Below, one piece after another: positions 52,609 through 62,872 of a DNA stretch of 64,000 bases. The notes beneath the pieces were generated by a model. That model was not told the DNA's origin. It did not search any database and saw nothing but the letters and a program-made list of their open reading frames with translations. The position numbers and the translations under genes are program-made. The DNA lies in contig JALQPE010002111.1 of NCBI GenBank assembly GCA_030407315.1, positions 45,119 through 109,118 on the forward strand, given 5' to 3'. The DNA comes from Asparagopsis taxiformis. Taxonomy: Eukaryota > Rhodophyta > Florideophyceae > Bonnemaisoniales > Bonnemaisoniaceae. Within the stretch, counting starts at the first letter, position 1, and each line of letters opens with the position of its first letter.

Positions 52609-54308
52609 ATGACTAGGCGTGAATCATTGCGAATTAGGCGACAGAGCGAAAAAGCGAAAGCTGGCCGTGAGCGTGAGCGAGCAGCGGCCGTAGATGCACT
52701 TCCCTGTGTCGGCTCGCAAATAGACGTATGGTTCCAAGTGGGTGATGACGCAATATGGTGGAAGGCTACTGTTGTGGAAATCAAACTTCCTGAGCAGTAT
52801 CCTGTCTGCAGTGGTAAGCCGTCAGTGGGAGACCGCATCGATGTAGACAGAGGAGATGGCGTGTACACGCCTGGTGTGGTGGAGCACAATGGACAGGATG
52901 TGGGTGATGCAATTGTGAGGTTGACGACGGAGGAAAAGGATATTGCAGTGATGGAAGTATCAAAGTGGCGGTACTCGGATGCTGTGAAGCCAAGGCACGA
53001 TGAAATGGTGGTTGCGGAAGGCAGATTGTTATATGATGCTATCCCTGAAAGGAATTACCCTTGTGTTTCCTACGAACATGTAAAATTTCTGATGGGAAGT
53101 AAGTTAATGTCCGGGGGTCAGCCACCGACACAGTGGCGAAGGAGCAACAGAGAGGTTGTGGACTACGAAGCGGTGGGAGTAGAATTTCATGAACAATCAG
53201 ATGGAGAATCTGAAGCGATATCACCGCATAGGAAGAAGCAAAAAGTGGAATCAGCACTTGACGCCAACACATACGGTAGTATGGAGACAAGGCTGAGAAC
53301 ACTAGAAAATATAATGCTTTCTGGAAATGGTAGCGAGTGTCGGCTTGGTTGGAGCGGAATGGTTCGAAATTGTGGATCAACAGTATCAGCTGGTAAGGTT
53401 TTATTGATGCTCTTACAGCGTGCGGTAGAGAAAGTTGTGGAACAGGTTAATCGAAGCACTTTGTCAAACTCAGGTGGCGGCTACCCACATAGTGAGATTG
53501 ACGGTGCATGTACAAGTGGAACGGCTATTAGCGGACCGGTGCAGATTCCCATCTCATTGAGCACTGAGTTATTCCGGGAAATGCTAAAGGGAACAGCAGA
53601 AATCTATGGAGGGGGGTATTACAAAGTGTACCCAGGGCTTCACGCGGCAGTAGCTGGAACTGGTGGGGAAGCTTTGAACTGAACATTACGTGTTCCAGTT
53701 TTGCAACACTATCAGATCTGCTAGGATTGGGGCACCGATGGCGAACCGAGTGTCTGGTTCAAAGGCGTAACATCAGCAACTCGGAAGTGGAGGACAATGA
53801 AGAGTGTAGTTACATGAACGGTTCGGCGAGGTCATGTGGTTTGCGGTTGTTTGGTACGATATTGTGCTCGGGAATGATGGAAGCACAGTCGAAATCTGTT
53901 GCAATTGGCAGTAGCTCATTCTGCAGTGCGGAAACAACATCAAACGTGTGGTGTCTAATTCGAAAAAGTAGTGCTGTGGTCCAAGGTGAATACGTGCACG
54001 GAATGGAGCTGCAGAAATGTCCTTTGACATGTGATGTGCACGGGAGGAGCGACGGTGAAGGGAGTCTGGAAGGGTGGAAAAGCGAAGGAAAGAAATGTTT
54101 CCGTATAGAATGGGAGCCTGCGATGCAAAGAAAGCGAGGAAAGGCGGGGGATGTACTGTGGGGATCTCTGAGAGTTCATATGCCGTACGTCGTATTCCGT
54201 GGTGTGGAAGAACCTTGTCGTATAGATAAGTTGATAACAGAAGATGTAGTGAACGACGTGGTAGGGTATAGTGCGTCAGAGAAAAAGGCAGAGGAGTACA
54301 TTAAATGA
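52609..54308 (+). CDS. Tudor-like (Agenet-type) protein, one frame change
   Basis: Two overlapping reading frames make a ~565-aa protein: 52609 (ATG) to about 53665, then about 53669 to 54308. Adding one G to the GGGG run at 53665-53668 joins them and gives a continuous protein-like sequence. Residues about 28-60 (VGSQIDVWFQVGDDAIWWKA) and 65-120 look like one or two Tudor/Agenet barrels, which bind methylated Lys/Arg. A basic patch (HRKKQKVE) near residue 204 may be a nuclear signal. The C-terminal half is Cys-rich with no family I recognise. It is convergent with P560-B and flanked by element-type repeats, so it is probably element-borne. Confidence 0.5.
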
Positions 54309-54445
54309 TGCCAGCAGTTGGATGAATCAGAAATACTTTAATGCAGATGATGCATGCATTGCAAAGCAGAACTAGTTGAGCGTTGGGACTTTTCCTAGAA
54401 CTACTAATGAACCATACCGATATAAAGTTTCTAATCAAAGCAGTA

Positions 54446-56128
54446 CTACACATCAATTAGAGAAATACCAAGCTCGTCATCCTCCTGTAGAGGGACGCAA
54501 TCAGGATTGGAAACGCGCCTGTCTGCCGTGTTTTCAGAGGAAAGTTCGGTTTGTACGATGCTTGAATCGAAACGTACAGACTCATATTCTTCAGCAGTGA
54601 GATTTCTCTTCTTTCTGATGATTCCGAACAGGCAATCACCTCCCATGAGGTAGTCCCGCAGCTCTAGATGCCCCCATGTAACTCGCAAAGGGAATCCATC
54701 TTTCCCGAATTGAGGTGTAGGTATCTTGCTGAGGGCCGCATTGAATAAACCTTGGAGACATATTGCTATCTGATAACAAGCTTGAATGGCATGGGGCTCA
54801 TGACAAAGCATCTCCAGTTGTGTGCATTGACAGAAACTGCATAACAATATCATAGCTAAAGTAAGAAAAGAGAATGAACATACAGCCAATTTCTCCACCG
54901 GATTCTGCGCAGTTGTAATGTTTCCATTACCGATACCGCCGCTTACCTGAACTTTGTAAGTAACCTGAACGTGGAGCTCGGGACGGCTGAGAATGAAATT
55001 TGAGAAGATGGAATCATTTTTTGAATACACTTTCAGAGCGTCTTCTCCTGTTCCGTAAGCTTTCGACGTTGTCGGAATCGAGTCAGGTGGACACATGTCC
55101 GACGTTGACACATCAGAGTCGAGTGGAACAGCAATAGTTGCCTTCATATCTCGGTGGATGAGGAAGAATGCTTGCTTGACCAATTCCATTTTCATTTGCT
55201 TACGGGAACTGTTGAAGAACTGGGTGAGCTGCCGTAGAGCAGAGGTAATGATCGGAATGGATTGTATATCAGACGGTGACAGGTTGGGCATAGCGGAAGA
55301 CGAAGAGGAGGACGTAGATGCACGGCGTGCTTCTCCTTTTGAACCAGACAGTCGCCGACGCTTCGAAGATCCAACCTGCAAACTCGTGGTCTGTTCTATG
55401 TTGCGTTCCGCCTCCGTGGGCATCGAAATATCCATAGCATGCAAAAGAGCGCGCTGCGAAATGTGCAGCCAAGATGGTTTATCGATGGGCACAATTGTTG
55501 CATTCCGTAGTGCATAATCTCTCGAGATAGTATTGCTGTTCAAGTCCTCTTCTTCGCCGGGGTCCAGGATGCCGGCATTCCTGGTGGCCGAGTCCTTCCA
55601 TCGTACAATTCTGTCATTCGCCATCGAAATAAATGCTGTTCCGACAATAGAGCGTTTTAAGAATATATGCCGTTTCCCAACCGCAGTGCCAATTAGAGAT
55701 TTCTTGGATTGTCTTACCTCTGCATTAGAAGTCGAAGTCTGCGAAAACGACAATGCAGCAAGTAGCAATGTTGTACAGGACTTCACTTGCGCGGTTTCGT
55801 CAGACCTTGCATTCAAGTTCCTGAACAAACTGGGATCCACTGAAGTTTTGGTAAGCTCTGCAACGGTTCGGAAAGCGACGAATCTAGATGTCACATGCCT
55901 ATTGTTGAACAAAGAGGACACTAGAGTGGTAATTTGACCTGATCTTCTTGATCTCTCCTCGAGAACTACTGAAGGTACAGTGTTTGTCCCTGCAGCAGCC
56001 GAGGTCATGTACCGAATGCAAGCAAGCTCCATTTCAATGGACGAAAGGGAGTCGCGCATATACTGTTCGAGGGATGCAAACTGTTCCTCAAACTTTGCAA
56101 ACCTTGACAATGATAATTCATCTCGCAT
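54446..56128 (-). CDS. P560-B: unrecognised nuclear-looking protein, paralogue of P560-A
   Basis: A 560-aa intact ORF from the ATG at 56128. It aligns along its whole length with P560-A, at a level suggesting old divergence but clear homology. Shared blocks include IRYMTSAAAGTNT, LLLAALSFSQ, VGKRHIFLKRSIVGTAF, IVRWKDSATRNAG, DPGEEEDL, CPPDSIPTTSKAYG and IIRKKRNLTAEEYE. A central basic GSSKRRRLSG is a likely nuclear signal, and both copies end in acidic residues followed by ISL. Both copies keep long open frames while neighbours are broken, suggesting selection on this protein. No catalytic motif is visible. The MITE-like palindrome at 56359 lies ~230 bp upstream. Confidence 0.8.
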   Translation of the reverse strand: MRDELSLSRFAKFEEQFASLEQYMRDSLSSIEMELACIRYMTSAAAGTNTVPSVVLEERSRRSGQITTLVSSLFNNRHVTSRFVAFRTVAELTKTSVDPSLFRNLNARSDETAQVKSCTTLLLAALSFSQTSTSNAEVRQSKKSLIGTAVGKRHIFLKRSIVGTAFISMANDRIVRWKDSATRNAGILDPGEEEDLNSNTISRDYALRNATIVPIDKPSWLHISQRALLHAMDISMPTEAERNIEQTTSLQVGSSKRRRLSGSKGEARRASTSSSSSSAMPNLSPSDIQSIPIITSALRQLTQFFNSSRKQMKMELVKQAFFLIHRDMKATIAVPLDSDVSTSDMCPPDSIPTTSKAYGTGEDALKVYSKNDSIFSNFILSRPELHVQVTYKVQVSGGIGNGNITTAQNPVEKLAVCSFSFLTLAMILLCSFCQCTQLEMLCHEPHAIQACYQIAICLQGLFNAALSKIPTPQFGKDGFPLRVTWGHLELRDYLMGGDCLFGIIRKKRNLTAEEYESVRFDSSIVQTELSSENTADRRVSNPDCVPLQEDDELGISLIDV

Positions 56129-56358
56129 TTCAGCTCGAAATGATGGGATGTTCCACGTCCGGGAGAGGAGAATTGAGGTGCACGAGCAAATTGATTATCC
56201 AACGGGAAAGATAAATAGAAAGACTCGAGGGAAATGTCTGTCGTAAGCAGACCAATCATGTAACGGACAAGTGCAATGGTAGTGCCGTTACGAAATACGA
56301 GGGCTGTAACGGTCCTCGGCATACTGAGAAGCAGTGAAACCAGCAATGTAGGCTCGAG

Positions 56359-56480
56359 TTGAAATTTGGTAACTTTTATGGTCTGAAATTGCTGCAGTAA
56401 AAAGCGATCTACCATTGTGCACTTTGCTAGATCGCTTTTTACTGCAGTAATTTCAGGCGTAAAAATTACCAAATTTCAAC
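56359..56480. mobile_element. Palindromic MITE-like element, copy 1
   Basis: A ~122-bp near-perfect palindrome. Outer arms are GTTGAAATTTGGTAA; the inner arm is CTGCAGTAAAAAGCGATCTA with its complement, flanking a short centre containing GTGCAC. It is one of five copies of a single family in 6 kb. Confidence 0.9.
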
Positions 56481-57024
56481 TGCACAAACCATGACGGCCA
56501 ACAATACATGACGTAGTATTTTACCACCGCTTATTCTGCTCAGAGACTGTGAAGGTGCGGCACTGGGAAACTCGGTGAGCTATTCGGCCGTATACTTTGG
56601 TAATACACGACCGGGAATTTGTACGTAGCAGAGCACATTGGTGCCCCGCAATGTTAACGACAGCAAAGCTAACTTTTTTGCTCTGTGCATTCCAATATGC
56701 GCAGAGTGCAATAAGCAGAGCAAGTGATAGCCCCCTTACTCTGCAGCACACATGTATAACATTGCGCAATTTTACACACTAGTGCACTTGTCAGTATGCT
56801 GAACAGCAGTACGACGCCATCATCATGCGCTGGAATGTATCGTAGGACGTAGGACGTCCGCGAAGTTAAAAGTCTAGACTAGTTTAACGATCGATATCCA
56901 AAACTAGGAATTCCCAGCAAGATTTATTCGTAAAAGAAGAATCTGATGATTATCGTTCCATAAACTAGTCAGACGTTTCAGTTGGTTAGTTCTGGAATAA
57001 AGCATGAACGATTAGAGCGGTGCT
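56481..57024. other. No gene seen
   Basis: A short stretch between two palindromes with no conserved ORF. A pair of GCACTTGT/ACAAGTGC-type words occurs near 56780. Confidence 0.35.
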
Positions 57025-57144
57025 TTAAATTTGGAAATTTTCATTCTGAAATTACTGCAGCAAAAAGTGATCTAGCCAAGTGCACTTTGCTAGATCACTT
57101 TTTACTGCAGTAATTTCAGAGCGAAAAAAATTACCAAATTTCAA
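57025..57144. mobile_element. Palindromic MITE-like element, copy 2
   Basis: Same family as 56359; ends TTAAATTTGG and CCAAATTTCAA, with inner arms CTGCAGYAAAAAGTGATCTA and centre AGTGCACTT. Confidence 0.9.
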
Positions 57145-57500
57145 TTGTGAATCGAGAACGAGTCTAGCTACTATTATTTCTCTACTATCTCCTTGCCATT
57201 CGCGCTCGTTGAAGTTAGTTTACTGGCACAGAGTGCAAGCGACTTACGCACCCCTTCCAAACTAGTACAAACCCCTACTCTAATCCCTGCAATACAACTC
57301 TGGCTTCTGTCGCCATCCTCACGTCCCCTCGCGAGATATCGGCGGCGTGTCGGTTCCAGAATTTCCGATTTCGAATTTATTGGCGCCGCGTGGACTTTGG
57401 AGGGCGTGGACTTCCAGTCCGCCCTTTGATCGTCGAAAACTTTCCCCACTCATCTTTTTCCATTCTCCCTGCTCTCCCTTTTCTCTTCACCTCACAAGTA

Positions 57501-59377
57501 ATGGCGGAAGTACGACGGCGACATGGGCTCGTCGTAACACGCAGCGAAAATGGACCAACAGAACCGCATGATTTGTACGGAGACGGAACAATTCTCTGGG
57601 TGGATCCGGCGCGCGTTGTTTCAATTCCAGCGATTGAAGGGGCTGCCACTCCTGCCTCTGATATTCCCCGCGGAACGCACCTAAACTTCGATGCTCTCTA
57701 TCTGTACGGTACCATAGCGGAAAACGGGGACGTTACCCTGGTTGGAGGTATGGACGTTTGCGAAGAGGTATTGTCACGCCCCGAACCAAGACTTCAAGGT
57801 ATTTACTCCGCATGTGCTATGAGTCTATTTCCACGAAACCGCATACGCTTGCCTTGATTCTGTATCACATTCTGGAGAGCGAAAGGACAATTCCGTTCTA
57901 CGAAAGTGTGTCAATTGTAGCTTACATGCGGGACTGCTGGCATAATAGAGAGAAGGACGAAGATAACGTTCCACTCGAAGAACGTTCACTCTCAGCGTTC
58001 CGAAGGGCTGTGGGCAGTCTGTACAGATTCAATCTACCATCTCTAGAAGCCATCGTAATCGTTGACAGGTGGTTTTCATATGCGTACCACCGCCACACGT
58101 TTAACATTGTGCAATCAGTGCGGAACTTCACGAGTACTGGTGATGATGGCAATACAGAGCTTGATACTAGAGTATGGGATCTGTTTCTTACCAGCTGTGG
58201 GATGCAGGATTTGTCGGTATCGTTCTTTATTCCGGTGTACATCAATGAGCGTGATGAGCCAAGGGGTGTAGAAATTTCAACGAAAACCTCCCAGAGTCCT
58301 CGTCCCTCAGGTCCAGTGTTCTATGAATACCAAAACCATAACACACAGGAAAGGACAGCTATTGGACGAGATGCGTACTCCAGGCAAACTCTGGCTTGTC
58401 AATTCTTTGTTTCACACGTTCAGGAAAGGGCTACAGATCATGGTAACTGGGCAACTCCAAGATATTCCCCGTCTTTCCGGAAAGTTGTATTTCTCATGGG
58501 ATTGATTCAGATGGATCGAGACTGGAAGTTGCGAGTAGAAACGCGCCCACGACAACGGACAAGAACCAGGTCTGCGGCTAGATTGACAGCGCTAATCAAA
58601 AAGGACAGTCCTTTTACGGCACAGCGTCTGGGATATGGGGTTCATCAGGTTCTGGCAGCATGGGATGAGTTGGCAAAATCCCTGGGGTCAGGCGGTGCAG
58701 AAGAGCTCCTACAACCTTACCTTCTTTACGACCAGAGACTGTTTACGTACCACGTCCTGGACTCGGAAAATAGGGGCTTTTCACCGCTTCGAGAGCTGAA
58801 GACCTTGTTGCATGGCAGAGGAGCTGTTCGAAGAGTGCAACACTCGGCAAGCATTTCAAGTGCTGCTGTCCATCGTACACTGCTGCAAGACGCTCAGATG
58901 CGCCTCTGTGCAAAGTCATTCTGGGAACACTTAATGGCAATATGTCGCAATGACAAATTGTTCGACCTATCTGTCTCGGCTCCGCAAGATATACCGTTCA
59001 TACAGAGCTTCCAGCCGTCCCCCGGTTCCCCGGTTTCCGGGAGGTTCACGACTATTCCGGCACTGGCGATGGTGGAAAGGCAGCTCACAGCGTTCAGCCT
59101 CACAGAAGAGCCGCAATCAACGCCCGACCCAAATGAGGAGCTGTTCAGAGAAATGGAGACGACAGCTTCTCCAGTGCGGGAATCTTCGGTAACCCGACAG
59201 GTGTCGGAAGCCGTGGCCGCGAACCCGACTAAGCGTAGGCGTCTAGAGGTCAGTACGATCGGTGCAGCAAGCTCAGGGGCTAACCCGGCTAGCAGCAGCA
59301 CCGGTCCAAACGAAGCTGATGTGAACTCCATGCGGGTCGAAGAGGAAGTGTTAATTCCTGCGGAACTGGAGACATGA
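57501..59377 (+). CDS. P620: unrecognised element protein, NLS at C-terminus
   Basis: An ATG at 57501 opens a frame running to 57857; a second frame, 57758-59377, continues the protein. A single extra C in the CCCC run at 57779-57782 would join them into ~625 aa, or a -1 shift could occur. It is moderately charged with FFIPVYINERDEP, RLGYGVHQVLAAWDELAK and SFWEHLMAICRNDKLF segments, and a C-terminal Ser/Pro-rich tail carrying PTKRRRLEV (nuclear signal). No family is recognised. Its TGA stop overlaps the ATG of the next gene as ATGA (59374-59377), a layout typical of coupled translation. Context suggests function with the methyltransferase-SET protein. Confidence 0.65.
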
Positions 59378-60982
59378 AAGGATGTTTCCTACATACATTC
59401 AACTGTAGTTTCCGAGACCTTCTGAAAAACTACGACGCCGTTGACAATCCTGGTAAGCCGCAAATCCGGGAAGGTGCTCAGTTGGTCCTCACTGACCCGC
59501 CGTACAATACTAGGCGTATGTCCGGCAGAGGAAACTCTGGTTACGATGTCCTCCGTCAGGAAGAAATCGAAGACACGGTAGCTGAAATTTCCAAGGTGAC
59601 GCGCAAGGGTGGTCATGTTCTCATATTCACATCTGCTGCTCTGTTCTACAATTGGGTTTACGAGCTCCGCAAAGTGAAGTACTCTGCCGGCTATCCTATG
59701 TTTGCCGTTGATTCGCAGCCTATTGTGTGTACTCGGAGTCCGACACATTTCACATCCCCCCGTATCGTATCACGACAAGTTTGTTGAATATGGTGGAGTT
59801 GGTCGTACATGCCACCAAGCTCGGCAAGGGGAGAGAAGGCTGGGGGATGGTTAATTACCGAAATGCCGGATACATACCTTCTAGATTCAAGGCTTGGACA
59901 AATGTCATCGACAACATCCCGCGGATCACTGCGTCGGAGACGGTGAAATATATGGACAAGGACAAGAAGAAGGTTACTTTGCGCCCCGAGCAGAAGACCG
60001 TCGCTCTCATGCAAGAGCTCATTGGGCGTTTCTCAAACCAGGGCGACCTGGTTGTTGACATGTTCGCTGGAACTTTCTCCACTGCTGTTGCATGCCTGAC
60101 AATGCACCATGGTCAGTACAGGAGGTTTGTCGGGTGTGAGAAGTTCAAGGATTGCTACGAACTGTCTCTTCCTAGAGTCAACGTCGCATTTCTCCACCAG
60201 GTCTCTATTGGGAACTTTTCCCAGCAGTCCACGACTGCCCTACAGCTGCTGGCTTCTGCTCGTCTGGGAACTTCGGAAGAGAGTTCATCATTGAAGACAA
60301 CCTCAAAAGTGCCCATTTCAACCAAACTTCCGCCCCACCTCATCAGCTTTCTTACTGGCATCTGGTGCATTCCGGACCAGCACAAGGAGTTGACAGACCA
60401 GCCCGTTGATAAGTGGCCACAATCGCTGCTGGGTTTGTTGTCTACCGTGGATATTAAAACCCTGCTGTCAATAGACGCGATGGCACACAATGTATACGTC
60501 GCAGCGTCAACGATTCCTTCGGCTGGTGACGGTCTGTTTGCAAGAGTGGATATTGATCCTGGAGATATCGTAGGGTACTATTTCGGGTCTGTGGTTTACA
60601 AGGATTTGTACAAGGCGAAGTTGAAGACTTTCGGTACTGGACCTACTTCCTTCTCGATTGAGCGTTTCCAGAAGTACGCTGTTCAAATTAAGGATGCAAA
60701 TGTGAAATGTCTGATGCCATCCACGTCTGCAATCCAATCTTCATTGTTCCATTCGAGTATTGTGCGGCATCGAAAATCAACGACCCAACGTTTGTGGACC
60801 CAGCGGAGGGAACTGAGCGTCCGTCGCGTTCTGCTAATGTTAGTTTCTCTTCCCCCATACAAGAAGTTCTTGATGAGACCTCTGTATCAACCTATCAAGT
60901 TGTATGCGTCACTGCCAATGTGCCCATTTCAGCTGGCTCAGAGTTATTCATCGAGTACGGACACGAATACTTTTCCGTATAA
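59374..60982 (+). CDS. Beta-class DNA methyltransferase followed by SET domain, frame-interrupted
   Basis: Three frames read as one ~540-aa protein. Frame 1 (59374 to ~59757) has LVLTDPPYN (59494-59505) and KGGHVLIF. Frame 2 (~59758 to ~60705) has NVIDNIP, shared with the other methyltransferase, and VVDMFAGTFSTAVACL, motif I after motif IV (beta class; N6-A or N4-C). From ~60493 a SET domain begins (NVYVAASTIPSAGDGLFA, then GYYFG). Frame 3 (~60708-60982) completes it: ANVSF and ISAGSELFIEYGHEYF. One extra C at the C6 run 59756-59761 and one extra A at 60705-60707 restore continuity. SET domains usually methylate protein lysines, so the chain could modify both DNA and histones (inference). 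ATG overlaps the P620 stop. Confidence 0.75.
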
Positions 60983-61445
60983 CCAGTACCCTGTCTGGAG
61001 AAATGTTGAGAAGTAAATGTTTTCCCATCTTCCTTTAAACTCTGTTCATAGAATTGTAGTTCAAGTACGTGTATGTGAGCCAGGAGGGAAATCCTTGCAC
61101 AGGTCCCCTAAACGACGTAAAATACGAGCGTAAAATTTGGTAATTTTTTTGGCTGTGAAATTACTGCAGTAAAAAGCGATCTAGCTTGTGCACTTAGGTA
61201 GATCGCTTTTTACTGCAGTAATTTCAGAGCCAAAAAAATTACCAAATTTTACAGTATAGCTTGTGGCGCCTGTGGTGCCTTTTCGGCGACTGCTCTAGTC
61301 TGAGCTCTAGTCTGCACTCAACACGACCGTTGCTTCAATGATGTCATTAAGCAAAATGGTATGCTTACGTTTACTTTCTATAAAATAAACGAAACGTTTA
61401 CTTTATACAATAAACGGTCTTGACGCAGCTCGACTGTGTATGATG
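60880..61445. repeat. Left part of a complex inverted duplication
   Basis: 60880-61278 (end of the SET region, 3' flank, palindrome copy 3 and the GGCGCCTGTGG tail) is repeated inverted at about 61722-62110. 61265-61445 (GCGCCTTTTCGGCG to GACGCAGCT) is repeated inverted at about 62095-62225. The order of the two blocks differs between arms, so at least two duplication events are needed. 61380-61425 contains a short direct repeat of AACGTTTACTTTATA type. Confidence 0.75.
61131..61251. mobile_element. Palindromic MITE-like element, copy 3
   Basis: TAAAATTTGG at the left end and CCAAATTTTA at the right. Inner arms are CTGCAGTAAAAAGCGATCTA; the centre contains GTGCAC. TA at both ends would fit a TA target site. 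Confidence 0.92.
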
Positions 61446-61747
61446 GTTCTGTACCACACCTTGTGGGTGTCACGATTGTTTGCTCGCAAGCGCAAGTAGC
61501 TCCACTAAGGGAGGGACAGACCAGAACATGTATTCGTGGTCATGCTTCGTGCATTACCATACGGTGCATTTAGATTAGTTCATGTACATCCGGGTGAATA
61601 TAGCGATGGAAAAGTAGAGGAACAACTACATTGCATTGCTCGCTGGCTTCCGTTCCGATGGTTGAGATGCCCGAAACAGAGGGTATTGGTCCGCGGTATG
61701 AGGGGAGATGTGCAAGGCAAGTGCCACAGGCGCCACAAGCTAGACTG
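61445..61747. other. Spacer between inverted duplication arms
   Basis: No gene is seen. A 74-aa ORF at 61536 lacks an established motif and is not conserved elsewhere in the window. Confidence 0.35.
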
Positions 61748-62228
61748 TAAAATTTGGTAATTTTTTTGGCTTTGAAATTACTGCAGTAAAAAGCGATCTA
61801 CCCTAAGTGCACAAGCTAGATCGCTTTTTACTGCAGTAATTTCACAGCCAAAAAATACCAAATTTTACGCTCGTATTTTACGTCGTTTACGGGACCTGTG
61901 CAAGGATTTACATCCTGTCTCGCATACACTTATTTGAATTTTATGAACAGGGTGTAAAGGAAGATGGGAAAACATTTACTTCTCAACATTTCTCCTGACA
62001 GGGTGCTGGTTACACAGAAAAGTATTTCGTGTCCGTACTCGATGAATTACTCTGAGCCAGCTGAAATGGGCACATTTGGCAGTGACGCATACAACTTGAT
62101 AGACACAGTCAAGCTGCGTCAAAGACCGTTTATTGTAGAAAGTAAACGTAAGCCATTCTGTTTTCCTCAATAAAATCATCGAAGCAACGGTCGCGTTTAG
62201 TGCAGGCTAGAGCAGTCGCCGAAAAGGC
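61722..62228. repeat. Right part of the complex inverted duplication; SET-tail fragment
   Basis: Minus-strand reading from 62228 passes the GCGCCTTTTCGGCG block, then a degraded copy of the SET C-terminus (YQVVCVTA...), its 3' flank and palindrome copy 4. The SET fragment is interrupted and clearly non-functional. Confidence 0.75.
61748..61867. mobile_element. Palindromic MITE-like element, copy 4
   Basis: Same family as copy 3, in the inverted duplication; ends TAAAATTTGG and CCAAATTTTA, centre AAGTGCACAAG. Confidence 0.92.
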
Positions 62229-62252
62229 GCCACGGGTCAGCTCAAGATGCGC

Positions 62253-62374
62253 TTAAAATTTGGAAATTTTTTTCGCTCTGAAATTACTGCAGTAAAAAGT
62301 GATCTACCTAAGTGCACAAAGCTAGATCACTTTTACTGCAGTAATTTCAGAGCGAAAAAAATTACCAAATTTAA
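62253..62374. mobile_element. Palindromic MITE-like element, copy 5
   Basis: Ends TTAAAATTTGG and CCAAATTTAA; inner arms CTGCAGTAAAAAGTGATCTA with one A lost from the right arm; centre AAGTGCACAAA. Confidence 0.92.
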
Positions 62375-62872
62375 TGCCCATCCTCCATTCTCTCCATGAC
62401 CGTTCAATATGAGTTCTGATTGATTAGGACGCAACCGGCGGATATTATGCGCATTAGTTGTTATATTGCGCTGTCCCACGGTCCTGTTTGGACAACCTTC
62501 AAGTGCATACCTTACACGACCATCCACTTCTTCTTTCTCGGCTCCTACTCATCTGCTACTCTCTCTGCTTCTTCTGCACCTGAAAAGCAATCCCGATCGA
62601 GGACTTCCCCCTACGAGACGCACTGTTCCGCTCTCTCTCTCTCTCTCTCTCTTTCACTCCCTACACCAATCTCTCCACCTCTACCTGCCTCTCTCTGCCA
62701 ACCTTTCAGGGATCCTCTCTACCACTTCATTGCCAATCTCTGGCACTATCCACCACACTCTCCCTCCCACTGTCTCTCTAAAGCGACAGTCTATCTCTCC
62801 TCAACCATCTCTATTCTCCTATCCCCCTCTCTTTCTCACTACACTTCCGCGCTACCCACTGGCAAAAAAAAC
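62375..62872. other. Pyrimidine-rich leader or promoter region
   Basis: About 500 bp, very rich in C and T, including a (TC)n run at about 62631-62653, lie before the second ParB-like gene. Such tracts are common in promoters and 5' leaders. Long ORFs here are artefacts of low complexity. Confidence 0.45.

Noticed and set aside
57758..60982. Programmed -1 ribosomal frameshifting as the established explanation of the split genes
   Set aside because: The direction is consistent in this block, but I see no convincing slippery heptamers, and other element genes shift in the opposite direction. It is left only as an alternative.
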